A stretch of 64,000 nucleotides of DNA from Ruminococcus sp. (GTDB taxonomy: Bacteria; Bacillota; Clostridia; Oscillospirales; Acutalibacteraceae), in NCBI GenBank assembly GCA_017457955.1, contig JAFTGL010000005.1, positions 124,001-188,000 on the forward strand. Reading direction: 5' to 3'. This document shows, piece after piece, positions 43,565 through 52,937 of this stretch (positions are counted from its first letter, which is position 1; every line of letters begins with the position of its first letter). The position numbers and the translations under genes are program-made. A model generated the notes under the pieces. That model was given only the letters and a program-made list of their open reading frames with translations, did not search any database and was not told where the DNA came from.

Positions 43565-44212
43565 ATGAAAAAAGCTGTGCAACAATATCTGCTGTTCCTG
43601 ATCGGTCTGTTTATCGCGTCGATGGGAGTGGCTTTCTCAACAAAAGCGGGACTGGGCACCTCGCCGGTCGCCTCGGTGCCGTACTCGGTATCGCTGGTCA
43701 GCGACCTTTTCAGCTTCGGCGGGTGGCTGAACCTGCTGAGCGTGATTCAGATCGCGGTACAGGTGCTGCTTCTCAGAAGAAAATGCAAACCGCTTGAGAT
43801 CATCATCCAGACCGTGCTGGCGTTCGTCTACGGATATCTGACCAACCTCTCGTGCTATATCATCAAGGATATTCTGGTAAACAATTACTTTGAGCAGTTG
43901 TTATATATGGCGCTCGGGTGCTTTATCCTGGCGTTCGGTATCTGGCTGCAGCTCAAGGGCAAAGTTGCGATGCTGCCGGGCGAGGCAATGAACCGCGCAA
44001 TCAGCGAGGTGACGGGCAAGCGGTACGAAAACATCAAGATCGCTTTTGACGTTATCTATATCGCGGTATCGGCGGTCATCTGTCTGGTATTTCTCGGAAA
44101 GCTTGAGGGAGTTCGCGAGGGCAGTATCGTCGCAGCGATCGCGGTCGGCAATATCATAAAACTGTATCACTTTGCTTACGAAAAGCTGAGAAAGAAAAGC
44201 GTCAGACAATAA
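43565..44212 (+). CDS. YczE/YitT-like membrane protein, DUF6198 type
   Basis: A 215-residue protein with five or six membrane helices. Starts MKKAVQQYLLFLIGLFIASM, followed by FSTKAGLGTSPVASVPYSVS near residue 22, the hallmark of the YczE/DUF6198 group. GGAG precedes the ATG at 43565. It follows the ligase operon by 42 bases and ends it. Possibly a transporter for the operon's product; only context supports this. Confidence 0.75.
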   Translation: MKKAVQQYLLFLIGLFIASMGVAFSTKAGLGTSPVASVPYSVSLVSDLFSFGGWLNLLSVIQIAVQVLLLRRKCKPLEIIIQTVLAFVYGYLTNLSCYIIKDILVNNYFEQLLYMALGCFILAFGIWLQLKGKVAMLPGEAMNRAISEVTGKRYENIKIAFDVIYIAVSAVICLVFLGKLEGVREGSIVAAIAVGNIIKLYHFAYEKLRKKSVRQ

Positions 44213-44270
44213 TCGAACAGTCTTATTCAAATGTAAAAACGACACCGGATGGCGGAAAGAAGGCAAGATA

Positions 44271-44768
44271 ATGCAGGAATTCATTTTTTCTCCCACGGGC
44301 GACGGCACCTACAGCGTGTCGGGATATCGGGGCGATGAAGCTGAGGTCATGATTCCCGAAAGCTACGGCAGCGGCGTCATCACCGTCATCGGGGACAAGC
44401 TGTTCAGCGGTCACAAAGAGATCGTATCTGTCAGTATCCCCGATACCGTGACGAATATGGGTGAGTTCATCTTTGACGGCTGTGAGAACCTCAGATATAT
44501 CGAGCTGCCCTCACAGCTCGAGTGCCTTTGGGGATACACCTTTGTACGGTGCGGCATCGAAGAGATCATACTGCCCGATAAGCTGGTCACGATCCCGCCA
44601 TTTGCCTTTAAGGATTGTAAGAAACTGAAAAAGGTCGTCTGCGGAAAAGGCTTGAAAAAGATTTATTCGTGGGCGTTCGGGGGCTGTGACAAGCTGACGG
44701 AGCTGATATACAGCGAGACGACAGAGGTCAGCCCGCGGGCTTTTGACAGAAAAGAACTGAATACATAG
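44271..44768 (+). CDS. BspA-like leucine-rich repeat protein (LRR_5)
   Basis: A 165-residue protein composed of about five LRR_5 units with the recurring pattern I-P-x-x-V/L-x-x-I-x-x-x-A/F-F-x-x-C (for example SVSIPDTVTNMGEFIFDGCE, VTIPPFAFKDCKKLKKV). No signal peptide, unlike large secreted BspA proteins, so it may be cytosolic. GAAAGAAGG precedes the ATG; a terminator follows. Confidence 0.85.
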   Translation: MQEFIFSPTGDGTYSVSGYRGDEAEVMIPESYGSGVITVIGDKLFSGHKEIVSVSIPDTVTNMGEFIFDGCENLRYIELPSQLECLWGYTFVRCGIEEIILPDKLVTIPPFAFKDCKKLKKVVCGKGLKKIYSWAFGGCDKLTELIYSETTEVSPRAFDRKELNT

Positions 44769-44774
44769 TTTTTG

Positions 44775-44810
44775 CACCCTGTGATCCGTTATGATTACAG
44801 GGTGTATTTT
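44775..44810 (+). terminator. Intrinsic terminator
   Basis: CACCCTGTgAT paired with ATtACAGGGTG, then TATTTTTC. Confidence 0.78.
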
Positions 44811-44855
44811 TCGTTTTAGATAAGTTTCACTTATGCTCAGCTGCTAATAATAAGA

Positions 44856-44884
44856 TTGATTGAAGGCAGGGGATCTGTTATACT
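44856..44884 (+). promoter_or_regulatory. Promoter of the flavodoxin genes
   Basis: TTGATT (44856-44861), 17 bases, TATACT (44879-44884), 33 bases before the first ATG. Confidence 0.72.
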
Positions 44885-44916
44885 ATCTACAAGATAAAAG
44901 AAAGTGAGGAAGAATC

Positions 44917-45612
44917 ATGAAAAAGGTTATTGCACTTTTAATGGCGATGGTATTATTATTTGCTTTGGCGGGATGTTCCGACACAGGCAACGGTACCGTG
45001 GAAAGCAAAACAGACGTAAAGGAAACTGCCGCCGTAACAGAAGCGGTGCAAACGGATGAAACAGCGGTCAGCGATGACGGCGAAGCTGAAAAAACAAATG
45101 CGCTGGTCGTGTACTTCTCGCGCACAGGCGAACAGTACGGCGTAGGCGTGATCGACAAGGGAAATACGGCGATCGTCGCAGACATGATCGTCGAAGAAAC
45201 AGGCGCGGACGTCTTTGAGATCATCCCGAAAGAGGACAACTATCCGATGACGTATAAAGAGCTGACCGACTATGCCAAAGAGGAGCAGAACAACAATGCC
45301 CGTCCCGAGATCCTCGATACGGTCGAAAACTTCGACGCTTACGATACCGTGTACCTCGGCTATCCGATCTGGTGGGGCGATCTGCCGATGATCTGTTACA
45401 CCTTCCTCGAAAGCTACGACTTCACGGGCAAGACCGTCATCCCGTTCTGCACACACGCGGGGTCGGGCAACGCGGGTACGCAGAGCAAAATCCAGACGGC
45501 GATCCCCAATGCGGAAGTCAAAGAAGTACTCGCGATCGCGGGTACAGACACGCAGAACGATCCGGACAGCGTAAAGTCGACCGTTACCGAGTGGCTTGAC
45601 GAAATGAAGTAA
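44917..45612 (+). CDS. Flavodoxin-domain lipoprotein
   Basis: A 231-residue surface-anchored flavodoxin (flavodoxin_4 type). Lipobox ALAGC near residue 20, a 40-residue acidic linker, then the FMN-binding fold: phosphate loop VVYFSRTGEQYG near residue 64, YPIWWGDLPMICYTF near 149 and FCTHAGSGNAGTQ near 175. Most flavodoxins are cytosolic; the lipid anchor places this outside the membrane, where it could shuttle electrons. A second flavodoxin and a DUF4405 membrane protein follow. Confidence 0.9.
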   Translation: MKKVIALLMAMVLLFALAGCSDTGNGTVESKTDVKETAAVTEAVQTDETAVSDDGEAEKTNALVVYFSRTGEQYGVGVIDKGNTAIVADMIVEETGADVFEIIPKEDNYPMTYKELTDYAKEEQNNNARPEILDTVENFDAYDTVYLGYPIWWGDLPMICYTFLESYDFTGKTVIPFCTHAGSGNAGTQSKIQTAIPNAEVKEVLAIAGTDTQNDPDSVKSTVTEWLDEMK

Positions 45613-45665
45613 GCATCCATAAACAATACATCAAAACCGCGAAAAGCGGAACTGAGGAGGACAAC

Positions 45666-46181
45666 ATGAAAAACCTGATCATCTACTATTCCAGACGCGG
45701 ACAGAACTATGTCAACGGCTCGATCAAGAGTCTGAAAAAAGGCAATGCCGAACTGATCACTGAATTCATCAGGGACGCGGTCGGCGGCGACGTCTTTGAG
45801 GTCGACACCGTAAAGCCGTACAGCGACGACTATATGACCTGCACCGAAGAGGCAAAGGCTGAGCTCAGAGCGAAGGCGCGTCCCGAGCTGAAGGAGTACC
45901 TTGACAGCGTGGCAGAATACGACAACATCTTCGTGGTGGGTCCGAACTGGTGGGGCATCTATCCGATGGCGATGTACACCCAGCTTGAACGCCTCGACTT
46001 CTCGGGCAAGAACGTGCACTATGTCGTCACCCACGAAGGCTCGAGTCTCGGCGGTGTGCCGCGCACGATGAAGGACGCCTGCAAGGGCGCGAAGATCGGC
46101 GCAAGTCTTGCTGTCCACGGCGGCAGCGCGCCCGCGTCAAAAACGCAGGTCGAAAGCTGGGCAAAAGGTGCTGTCAGATGA
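45666..46181 (+). CDS. Cytosolic flavodoxin-like protein
   Basis: A 171-residue flavodoxin. FMN phosphate loop region IIYYSRRGQNYVNG at residues 4-17, GPNWWGIYPMAMYTQL near 98 and VVTHEGSSLGGVP near 122. No signal sequence. Its stop codon overlaps the start of the DUF4405 gene by four bases (ATGA), so the two are translationally coupled and probably work together. Confidence 0.9.
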   Translation: MKNLIIYYSRRGQNYVNGSIKSLKKGNAELITEFIRDAVGGDVFEVDTVKPYSDDYMTCTEEAKAELRAKARPELKEYLDSVAEYDNIFVVGPNWWGIYPMAMYTQLERLDFSGKNVHYVVTHEGSSLGGVPRTMKDACKGAKIGASLAVHGGSAPASKTQVESWAKGAVR

Positions 46182-46819
46182 AGAAAGTCAGAACGGTTAT
46201 CGACCTTTTGATGGTGCTGATACTGCCGCTGCTGATGGGCTATTCGCTCGTCGGCGAGCTGTATCATGAGATCATCGGCGTAGCGATGGCGGTGATGTTC
46301 ACCGCGCATATCATCCTGAACAGAAAATGGTTTTCATCCCTGTTCAAGGGGAAATATAACCTGAGGCGGATCGTGATGACGGTCGTCAACTGCCTGCTGA
46401 TCGTCTGTGTGCTGACCTCCATGGTCAGCGGCGTTTTTCTCTCGAAGCACGTATTCCGCTTCTTGGGGATCAGTGTGCTCAGCTCCCTCATGCGGACTCT
46501 GCACATGCTCGCGGCGTACTGGGGACTGCTTTTGATGAGCCTTCACGCGGGGACGCACGGCGGAATGATGCTGTCCAAGATCAAGAAAAAGCCGATAAGG
46601 GTCGTGATCTGCACCGTGTTTGTGTTGATCGCCGCTTACGGCGTCTACGCCTTTATCAAGCGCGGATTCGCGGATTTTCTGTTCGGCAAAGTCATGTTCG
46701 TGTTCTTCGATTTTTCGGAGCCGTTCATCTTCTACTATCTTGACTACCTCGCGGTCATCATCCTCATGATGACGCTGGGTTACATTTGCATAAAACTGAT
46801 CGGTAAAAACAGGTCGTGA
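46178..46819 (+). CDS. DUF4405-type membrane protein, probable haem-binding
   Basis: A 213-residue membrane protein with five or six helices. Paired histidines lie within helices, MAVMFTAHIILNRKW near residue 42 and MRTLHMLAAYWGLLLMSLHAG near 107-122, the pattern of b-type cytochrome-like DUF4405 proteins. Coupled to the flavodoxin gene by a four-base overlap. Suggests a membrane electron path from flavodoxin to an unknown acceptor. Function is inference. Confidence 0.8.
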   Translation: MKKVRTVIDLLMVLILPLLMGYSLVGELYHEIIGVAMAVMFTAHIILNRKWFSSLFKGKYNLRRIVMTVVNCLLIVCVLTSMVSGVFLSKHVFRFLGISVLSSLMRTLHMLAAYWGLLLMSLHAGTHGGMMLSKIKKKPIRVVICTVFVLIAAYGVYAFIKRGFADFLFGKVMFVFFDFSEPFIFYYLDYLAVIILMMTLGYICIKLIGKNRS

Positions 46820-46841
46820 ACTTCACTGTTCACGACCTGTT
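46808..46841. terminator. Hairpin terminator after the flavodoxin genes
   Basis: Arms AACAGGTCGTGAA and TTCACGACCTGTT with an eight-base loop, then AACTTT. The T-run is weak. No gene is seen from here to 46969. Confidence 0.65.
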
Positions 46842-46969
46842 AACTTTAGGAAACCGGATGCTGTGCAACCAGACAACCACGCTATGAGAGTTATTATTCA
46901 ATATTGATCCAGAGTTGGGAAAGGAAACTAAATCAAAAGGCTTCTCCGATTTCCATAAGTTCAAAAGTG

Positions 46970-48691
46970 TTATTCTTCGCCCTGCAGAGCGTCATAGCCC
47001 TCTTCACCGGTACGGATCTTGACAACGTTCTCAACGTCATAGACAAAGATCTTGCCGTCGCCGATATGACCGGTGTACAGTGCCTTCTTCGCAGTCTCGA
47101 TAACATCCTTGACGGGGATCGCGGAGACGACCATCTCGACCTGCAGCTTCGGCAGGAGGTTACTTTCGATCGGTACGCCGCGGTAATATTCGGGCTTGCC
47201 CTTCTGAGCGCCGTAACCCATGACGTGGGTGACGGTCATGCCGGTGATACCGAGCTGAGCCATCGCTCTCTTGAGCTTTTCAAAGCGGGATTCCTTACAG
47301 ATGATCTCGACCTTGGTGAACTTGCCGTCTCTGTTGCCGACCGCGGGAACAGACTTGACCTCGACAGCTTCGGCAACGGGCGTGTCGCCGATCACGACGC
47401 TGACGTCCTCACCGTAGACGCTGTAGTCCTCGGCGGTCGCCGCAAAGCCCGCGTAAGCGGACGGCAGACCGTGCTCGGTGATATCGAGACCCATGATCTC
47501 TTCTTCGGCAGTCGCGCGCAGTCCGATGGTCTTCTTGATGATGATAAAGGTAATGACCATCATCACGGCGGCGTAGCTTGCGACGGTGACAAAGCCTAAG
47601 CTCTGCAGTCCCAGCTGTGTGAAATCGCCGGTGTAGAACAATCCGCGCAGTCCCGCGGGAGCGTCGGGGTTAGCCAGCAGACCGACCGCCAGTGTACCCC
47701 AGATACCGTTCGCCATATGGACGCCGACAGCGCCGACAGGGTCGTCAACATGGAGCTTCATGTCGAGTACTTCAACGACAACGACAACGAGAATACCGGA
47801 GACGATACCGACGACCGCCGCGCCGATGGCGTCGAGCGCGTCACAGCCCGCAGTAACACCGACCAAGCCCGCTAAAGAAGCGTTCAAGCACATGGAGACG
47901 TCGGGCTTGCCGTTTTTGAGCCATGTATAGATCATCGTCGTGCAGGTGGCGACCGCGGGAGCGATGGTGGTGGTCAGGAAGATGGACGCAAGCTCACTTG
48001 GGGTCGTTGCCGCCGCGCCGTTGAAGCCGTACCAGCCAAGCCACAGGATAAAGACGCCCAGAGCGCCGATGACGATGTTGTGACCGGGGAAAGCGTTGAC
48101 CTTGACGACCTTGCCGTTTTGATCACGCTCATACTTGCCAAGTCTCGGTCCTAAAATAGCCGCGCCGACGAGCGCCGCGATACCGCCGACCATGTGGATG
48201 GCGCAGGAGCCTGCGTAATCGTGGAAGCCGAGCTGACTGAGCCAGCCGCCGCCCCAGATCCAGTGCGCTTCGATCGGGTAGATGAACAGCGAGATCACGC
48301 CCGAATAAATGCAGTAGGCGGAGAACTTCGTTCTCTCTGCCATTGCGCCGGAGACGATCGTCGCGGTCGTCGCACAGAATACAAGGTTGAATACGAATGT
48401 GGACGCGGCGGTGAAATCGCCGTTCGCAGGACTTGCGATGAACTCCTTGAAGTGGGTGAACAGATCCATGTTCGGAATACCGATGAGTCCGAACAGGGTG
48501 TCTTCACCCATCATGATGGTGTAGCCCAACAGGGCGAACACCACCGTGCCGATACAGAAGTCCATCAGGTTCTTCATGATGATGTTGCCGGCGTTTTTCG
48601 CGCGGGTGAAGCCTGCCTCCACCATCGCAAAGCCTGCCTGCATCCAGAATACCAGTGCGGCTCCGATCAAAAACCAAAATTCTACTGTCAT
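46970..48691 (-). CDS. amt: Ammonium transporter fused to a PII regulator
   Basis: A 573-residue fusion. Residues about 1-410 form an Amt channel with eleven membrane helices (FWMQAGFAMVEAGFTRAKN at the start; GGWLSQLGFHDYAGS near 160; VGVHMANGIWGTLAVG near 335). After a linker, residues about 458-573 are a full GlnB/GlnK domain with T-loop GYGAQKGKPEYYRGVPI, keeping the uridylylation-type tyrosine, and the ATP-binding GKIFVYDVENVVKIRTGE. In most bacteria GlnK is a separate partner that plugs Amt; here it is tethered. ATG at 48691 follows GGAAGGTG. Its leader has a terminator and an ANTAR-type hairpin. Confidence 0.95.
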   Translation of the reverse strand: MTVEFWFLIGAALVFWMQAGFAMVEAGFTRAKNAGNIIMKNLMDFCIGTVVFALLGYTIMMGEDTLFGLIGIPNMDLFTHFKEFIASPANGDFTAASTFVFNLVFCATTATIVSGAMAERTKFSAYCIYSGVISLFIYPIEAHWIWGGGWLSQLGFHDYAGSCAIHMVGGIAALVGAAILGPRLGKYERDQNGKVVKVNAFPGHNIVIGALGVFILWLGWYGFNGAAATTPSELASIFLTTTIAPAVATCTTMIYTWLKNGKPDVSMCLNASLAGLVGVTAGCDALDAIGAAVVGIVSGILVVVVVEVLDMKLHVDDPVGAVGVHMANGIWGTLAVGLLANPDAPAGLRGLFYTGDFTQLGLQSLGFVTVASYAAVMMVITFIIIKKTIGLRATAEEEIMGLDITEHGLPSAYAGFAATAEDYSVYGEDVSVVIGDTPVAEAVEVKSVPAVGNRDGKFTKVEIICKESRFEKLKRAMAQLGITGMTVTHVMGYGAQKGKPEYYRGVPIESNLLPKLQVEMVVSAIPVKDVIETAKKALYTGHIGDGKIFVYDVENVVKIRTGEEGYDALQGEE

Positions 48692-48718
48692 ATAATCACC
48701 TTCCAAATAAAAAATAAA

Positions 48719-48750
48719 GCGTACTTGAAAAATCAAGTACGCCTTTGTAC
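48719..48750 (-). promoter_or_regulatory. Attenuator between glmS and amt with ANTAR-type hexaloop
   Basis: On the minus strand GTAC-AAAGGC-GTAC (48737-48750) forms a hairpin with hexaloop AAAGGC; its 3' arm is the 5' arm of a terminator GCGTACTTGA-tttt-TCAAGTACGC (48719-48742) followed by TTTATTTTTT. The two structures exclude each other. No promoter was found between glmS and this site, so it may gate read-through. Confidence 0.7.
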
Positions 48751-48763
48751 GTTGTATGATTGT

Positions 48764-50590
48764 TTATTCCACCGTAACCGATTTCGCCAGGTTGCGGGGT
48801 TTGTCAACGTCGTTGCCTTTGTTGACGGATGTATAATACGCGAGCAACTGCATGGGGACGGTCGCGACCATCGGCATGAGCACCTCATACCGCTTCGGAA
48901 TACGGATCAGATAATCCGCCGCGTCGGGGTCGATATCCGCTTCTTCGTCGCAGATGACGATGGTCATAGCGCCGCGCGCCTTGACCTCCTTGATGTTGCT
49001 GACGGTCTTTTCGAGCAGGCGGTTCTGGGTCGCGACAGCGATCACGGGCATGCCTTCCTCGACCAGCGAGATGGTGCCGTGTTTGAGTTCGCCTGCGGCG
49101 TAGGACTCACTGTGGATGTAGGAAATCTCCTTGAGCTTTAAAGAGCCTTCCATCGAGAGTGCATAGTCCAGTCCGCGCCCGATGTATAAAAGGCTGTCGG
49201 CAGTGATGAGCTTCGTCGAGATATACTGACACTGATCGACGGTTTTTTCGATCGTCTCCTTGATGACGTCGGGGATACGCATCAGCTCGGCAGTCAGACG
49301 CTGGCATTTGCCCTCGTCGATCTTGCCTTTGGCGTAAGCCATCTCGAACGCCAGGAGATAGATGACCGCAAGCTGTACCATATATGCCTTGGTGGAAGCG
49401 ACGGCGATCTCGGGACCCGCGTGGGTGTAGATGACCATATCCGCTTCACGGGCGATGGAGCTGCCCTTGACGTTGACGATCGCGAGCGTCTTTGCCGCGG
49501 TGCCTTTGACAAGATTCAGCACCGCTTTACTGTCGGCGGTCTCGCCCGACTGGCTGATGATGATGACGAGGTCGCCCTCACCGATCAGCGGATCGCGGTA
49601 ACGGAACTCGGACGCGATATCCACCGTCACGGATACGCGGGCGTATTTTTCGATGATATACTTACCGACCATGCCCGCATGCATCGCGGTACCGCATGCA
49701 ACGATGAAAACGTTGTTCACCTTTTTGAGCGTTTCGGGGGTGATGCCGCACTCGGAAAGATCGGGCATGCCGTTCTCGATACGCGGGGTGATGGTAGTCT
49801 TGACCGCGGTGGGCTGTTCATGGATCTCCTTGATCATGAAGTGGGGATAGCCGCCCTTCTCGGCGCTGTCCTCATCCCAGTCGGCGGTTTTCAGCTCTTT
49901 TTCCACCATCCTGCCATGCAGATCGCAGAAGGTCACGGAACCGTTTTTCAGCACGGCGATCTCACCGTACTCGAGCAAATAATAATCCTTGGTATATTTG
50001 ATGATCGCGGGAACGTCGGAGGCGATGAACGCTTCGCCGACGCCCTGACCGACGATCAGGGGGCTTTCGCACCGCACGGCGTAGACCGTTTCGGGACGGT
50101 CGGCAAAGACGATACCCAGCGCGAAGGAACCGCGTACCTCGTGGAGGACTCTGCGGATCGCCTTGACGGGATTGCCGTCGTAATAGAAATCGAGCAGCTG
50201 CGCGACGACCTCGGTGTCGGTGTCGGAGAGGAACTCGGTGCGCTCATTGTCGATCAGAAATTGCTTTAACGCCTTGTAGTTCTCGATGATTCCGTTGTGG
50301 ACGATGGTGACGCGCCGTCCTGAATGAGGATGGGAGTTGACGTCCGAAGGCTCACCGTGGGTTGCCCAGCGGGTGTGACCGATACCGGCATGGCCCTGCG
50401 GCTTTCCTTCCCTTTCCATCTTCGCGACCAGATCGGTCAGTCTGCCCTTTGACTTGGCGACCTCGATCCTGCCGTTTTCAAAGACGGCGATACCCGCACT
50501 GTCATAGCCTCTGTACTCGAGCTTTGTCAAAGCGGATACCAGTACGTCCGTACAGTCGCGCGGTCCGACATATCCTACGATTCCACACAT
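48764..50590 (-). CDS. glmS: Glutamine-fructose-6-phosphate aminotransferase (isomerising)
   Basis: A 608-residue enzyme making glucosamine-6-phosphate for cell wall synthesis. N-terminal class II glutaminase domain: MCGIVGYVG with the Cys nucleophile exposed after Met removal, HTRWATHGEPSDVNSHPH near 72-95. C-terminal double SIS isomerase domain: CGTAMHAG near 302, SQSGETADS near 350 and the terminal LAKSVTVE. No glmS ribozyme landmarks were seen in the 40-base upstream gap. It lies between GSIII and amt in a nitrogen-use group. Confidence 0.96.
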   Translation of the reverse strand: MCGIVGYVGPRDCTDVLVSALTKLEYRGYDSAGIAVFENGRIEVAKSKGRLTDLVAKMEREGKPQGHAGIGHTRWATHGEPSDVNSHPHSGRRVTIVHNGIIENYKALKQFLIDNERTEFLSDTDTEVVAQLLDFYYDGNPVKAIRRVLHEVRGSFALGIVFADRPETVYAVRCESPLIVGQGVGEAFIASDVPAIIKYTKDYYLLEYGEIAVLKNGSVTFCDLHGRMVEKELKTADWDEDSAEKGGYPHFMIKEIHEQPTAVKTTITPRIENGMPDLSECGITPETLKKVNNVFIVACGTAMHAGMVGKYIIEKYARVSVTVDIASEFRYRDPLIGEGDLVIIISQSGETADSKAVLNLVKGTAAKTLAIVNVKGSSIAREADMVIYTHAGPEIAVASTKAYMVQLAVIYLLAFEMAYAKGKIDEGKCQRLTAELMRIPDVIKETIEKTVDQCQYISTKLITADSLLYIGRGLDYALSMEGSLKLKEISYIHSESYAAGELKHGTISLVEEGMPVIAVATQNRLLEKTVSNIKEVKARGAMTIVICDEEADIDPDAADYLIRIPKRYEVLMPMVATVPMQLLAYYTSVNKGNDVDKPRNLAKSVTVE

Positions 50591-50630
50591 GATTCATACC
50601 TTCCTTCGATGTCGATGGTATTATTATATA

Positions 50631-52724
50631 TCATCTGACGCCGAAAAGCAACTCACCATATGTCGGCAGGGGCCAGAGCTGTGCGTCGACGACCGCTTCG
50701 GCGGAGTCGGCATACTCTCTGAGGACGTCCATCTGGGGCAGGATCTCGTCACGGACAAAGTTCGCCTGCTCGACGATGTCGTCGATGTGGGCAAGGTGGT
50801 CGGCAAGACGCTCGAGGATCCCTGAATTCGCGCTCATCTCGTCGCAAGCGGCGGAGAGCTTCTCGATATTCGCGGTCTCGTAAGCACAGCTGATATCGGG
50901 GGACAGCGCCTTCTTCATAGAGGCGTTTTTCAGCAGCTTCATGAGATACGTCTCGATGGCAGGCAGGATCTGCTTGCCGGTCATGTCGATCATGGTCAGC
51001 GCTTCGATATTGACCTGCTTGACGTAATTCTCGAGCATGATCTCCAGACGGCTCTCAAGCTCCGCTTTGGTGAATACTTTATGGGAAGTCAGCATAGCGA
51101 CGTTCTTTTCATCCAGCAGGTGCGGCATAGCGTCGGCGGTAGTTTTCAGGTTAGAGAGACCGCGCTTTTCGGCTTCTTCGATCCAAGCGTCATCGTAGCC
51201 GTTGCCGTTGAAGATGATGCGCTTATGCGCCTTGATGGTGTCGCGGATCAGGTTGTGGACGTCGTTCTCGAAGTCCTCGGATTTCTCTAAGAGATCAGCG
51301 AACTGTCTGAGAGATTCCGCAACGGCGGAGTTGAGCATCATGTTGCAGCAGGCGATGGAGTTGGAGGAACCCAGCATACGGAACTCGAACTTGTTGCCCG
51401 TAAAAGCGAAGGGCGAGGTACGGTTGCGGTCGGTGGTGTCGCGGCGGAACTGCGGCAGGACGTCAACGCCTAACTTCATGTACTTCTTCTTCGCGCCCTC
51501 ATACTCGGTCTCGTTCTCGATGGCGTCGAGGACGCCGCTGAGCTCATCGCCGAGGAAGATGGAGATAACGGCGGGAGGCGCTTCGTTCGCGCCCAGACGG
51601 TGGTCGTTGCCTGCGGTCGCGACGGATAGTCTCAACAGATCCTGATACTCATCGACCGCCTTGATGACCGCGACAAGGAACAGCAGGAACTGGACGTTCT
51701 CATAGGGCGTTTCGCCGGGGGTCAGCAGATTGACGCCCGTATCGGTGCCGATCGACCAGTTGTTGTGCTTGCCCGAGCCGTTGACGCCCTTGAAGGGCTT
51801 TTCATGAAGCAGGCATACCAGACCGTGCTTGGTGGCGACCTTCTGCATGATCTCCATGGTCAGCTGGTTGTTATCGGTCGCAACGTTGGTGGTGGTGTAG
51901 ATGGGCGCCAGCTCGTGCTGAGCGGGAGCGACCTCGTTGTGCTGGGTCTTGGCGAGGATGCCGAGCTTCCACAGCTCGTCATTGAGGTCTTCCATGTATG
52001 CGAGGACACGGGGCTTGATGGTGCCGAAATAATGGTCATCAAGCTCCTGACCCTTCGGCGGGCGCGCGCCAAACAGGGTGCGTCCGGTGTAGATCAGGTC
52101 TTTGCGCTTTGCGTACAGTTCCTTGGGAACAAGGAAATATTCCTGCTCGGGACCGACAGAGGTGACGACCTTTTTGACGTCCTCGTTGCCGAACAGCTTT
52201 AACACACGCAGCGCCTGGATGTTCAGCGCCTGCATTGAGCGCAGGAGCGGGGTTTTCTTATCCAGCGCGTCGGAGCTGTAGGACGCGAACGCGGTGGGGA
52301 TACACAGGGTCTTGCCCTTGATGAAAGCGTAAGAGGTCGGGTCCCAAGCGGTGTAGCCGCGGGCTTCAAAGGTCGCGCGCAAGCCGCCCGAGGGAAAGGA
52401 GGACGCGTCGGGCTCACCCTTGATCAGCTCTTTGCCGGAGAACTCCATGATGACCCTGCCGTCGGGCGAGGGGGAGATAAAACTGTCGTGCTTCTCGGCG
52501 GTGATACCGGTCAGCGGCTGGAACCAGTGGGTGTAATGGGTCGCGCCTTTTTCGATCGCCCAGTCCTTCATCGCGATCGCGACCGCGTTCGCGACGGTCA
52601 GGCTGAGCTGTTCGCCGTCGTCGATCGTCTTGCGCAGCTTCTGATAGATCTTGCCGTCCAGGCGCTCTTTCATAACCTTGTCGTCAAATACCAGACTGCC
52701 GAAATACTCTGCTACATTTGCCAT
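50631..52724 (-). CDS. glnN: Glutamine synthetase type III
   Basis: A 697-residue GSIII, the form frequent in Bacteroidetes and gut Bacillota, joining ammonia to glutamate. Recognised by [22 protein letters not shown] near residue 108, [15 protein letters not shown] near 192, [14 protein letters not shown] near 262, [22 protein letters not shown] near 315 and [15 protein letters not shown] near 382. Length matches the family (about 700). AAAAGGAGAAGG precedes the ATG. A consensus promoter and an ANTAR-type attenuator lie directly upstream. A second, short GS is encoded at 58097-59308. Confidence 0.96.
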   Translation of the reverse strand: MANVAEYFGSLVFDDKVMKERLDGKIYQKLRKTIDDGEQLSLTVANAVAIAMKDWAIEKGATHYTHWFQPLTGITAEKHDSFISPSPDGRVIMEFSGKELIKGEPDASSFPSGGLRATFEARGYTAWDPTSYAFIKGKTLCIPTAFASYSSDALDKKTPLLRSMQALNIQALRVLKLFGNEDVKKVVTSVGPEQEYFLVPKELYAKRKDLIYTGRTLFGARPPKGQELDDHYFGTIKPRVLAYMEDLNDELWKLGILAKTQHNEVAPAQHELAPIYTTTNVATDNNQLTMEIMQKVATKHGLVCLLHEKPFKGVNGSGKHNNWSIGTDTGVNLLTPGETPYENVQFLLFLVAVIKAVDEYQDLLRLSVATAGNDHRLGANEAPPAVISIFLGDELSGVLDAIENETEYEGAKKKYMKLGVDVLPQFRRDTTDRNRTSPFAFTGNKFEFRMLGSSNSIACCNMMLNSAVAESLRQFADLLEKSEDFENDVHNLIRDTIKAHKRIIFNGNGYDDAWIEEAEKRGLSNLKTTADAMPHLLDEKNVAMLTSHKVFTKAELESRLEIMLENYVKQVNIEALTMIDMTGKQILPAIETYLMKLLKNASMKKALSPDISCAYETANIEKLSAACDEMSANSGILERLADHLAHIDDIVEQANFVRDEILPQMDVLREYADSAEAVVDAQLWPLPTYGELLFGVR

Positions 52725-52753
52725 AATACCTTCTCCTTTTTCGTGGAAAATAG

Positions 52754-52799
52754 AAAAAAGACGTCTCGAACCGCTTTCGGTTCAAGACGCCTTTGCCTT
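52754..52799 (-). promoter_or_regulatory. ANTAR-type attenuator in the GSIII leader
   Basis: On the minus strand AAGGC-AAAGGC-GTCTT (52784-52799) gives a hairpin with hexaloop AAAGGC (A at 1, G at 4). Its 3' arm overlaps a terminator stem GGCGTCTTGAACCG-aaag-CGGTTCGAGACGTC (52760-52791) followed by TTTTTTC. The hairpin begins only a few bases after the expected transcription start. Confidence 0.75.
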
Positions 52800-52809
52800 T
52801 ACAACTTGC

Positions 52810-52838
52810 ATTATACACACCAAAACCGCATTTGTCAA
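52810..52838 (-). promoter_or_regulatory. Consensus promoter of the GSIII gene
   Basis: TTGACA (52833-52838), 17 bases, TATAAT (52810-52815) on the minus strand. Confidence 0.88.
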
Positions 52839-52900
52839 GCCTGAATTTTGATAATTTTGCAACTTTTTCAAAAAATCCTGCACTTTTCTTAAAAACAAGA

Positions 52901-52929
52901 TTGACAACTGTGCTATGCGGTGCTATAAT
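52901..52929 (+). promoter_or_regulatory. Consensus promoter of the glutamate synthase operon
   Basis: TTGACA (52901-52906), 17 bases, TATAAT (52924-52929), about 150 bases before the first gene and divergent from the GSIII promoter. Confidence 0.88.
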
Positions 52930-52937
52930 AATCGGGT

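Noticed and set aside
50591..50630. glmS ribozyme upstream of glmS
   Set aside because: The gap to the GSIII gene is only 40 bases, far too short for the ribozyme, and no conserved core is seen.
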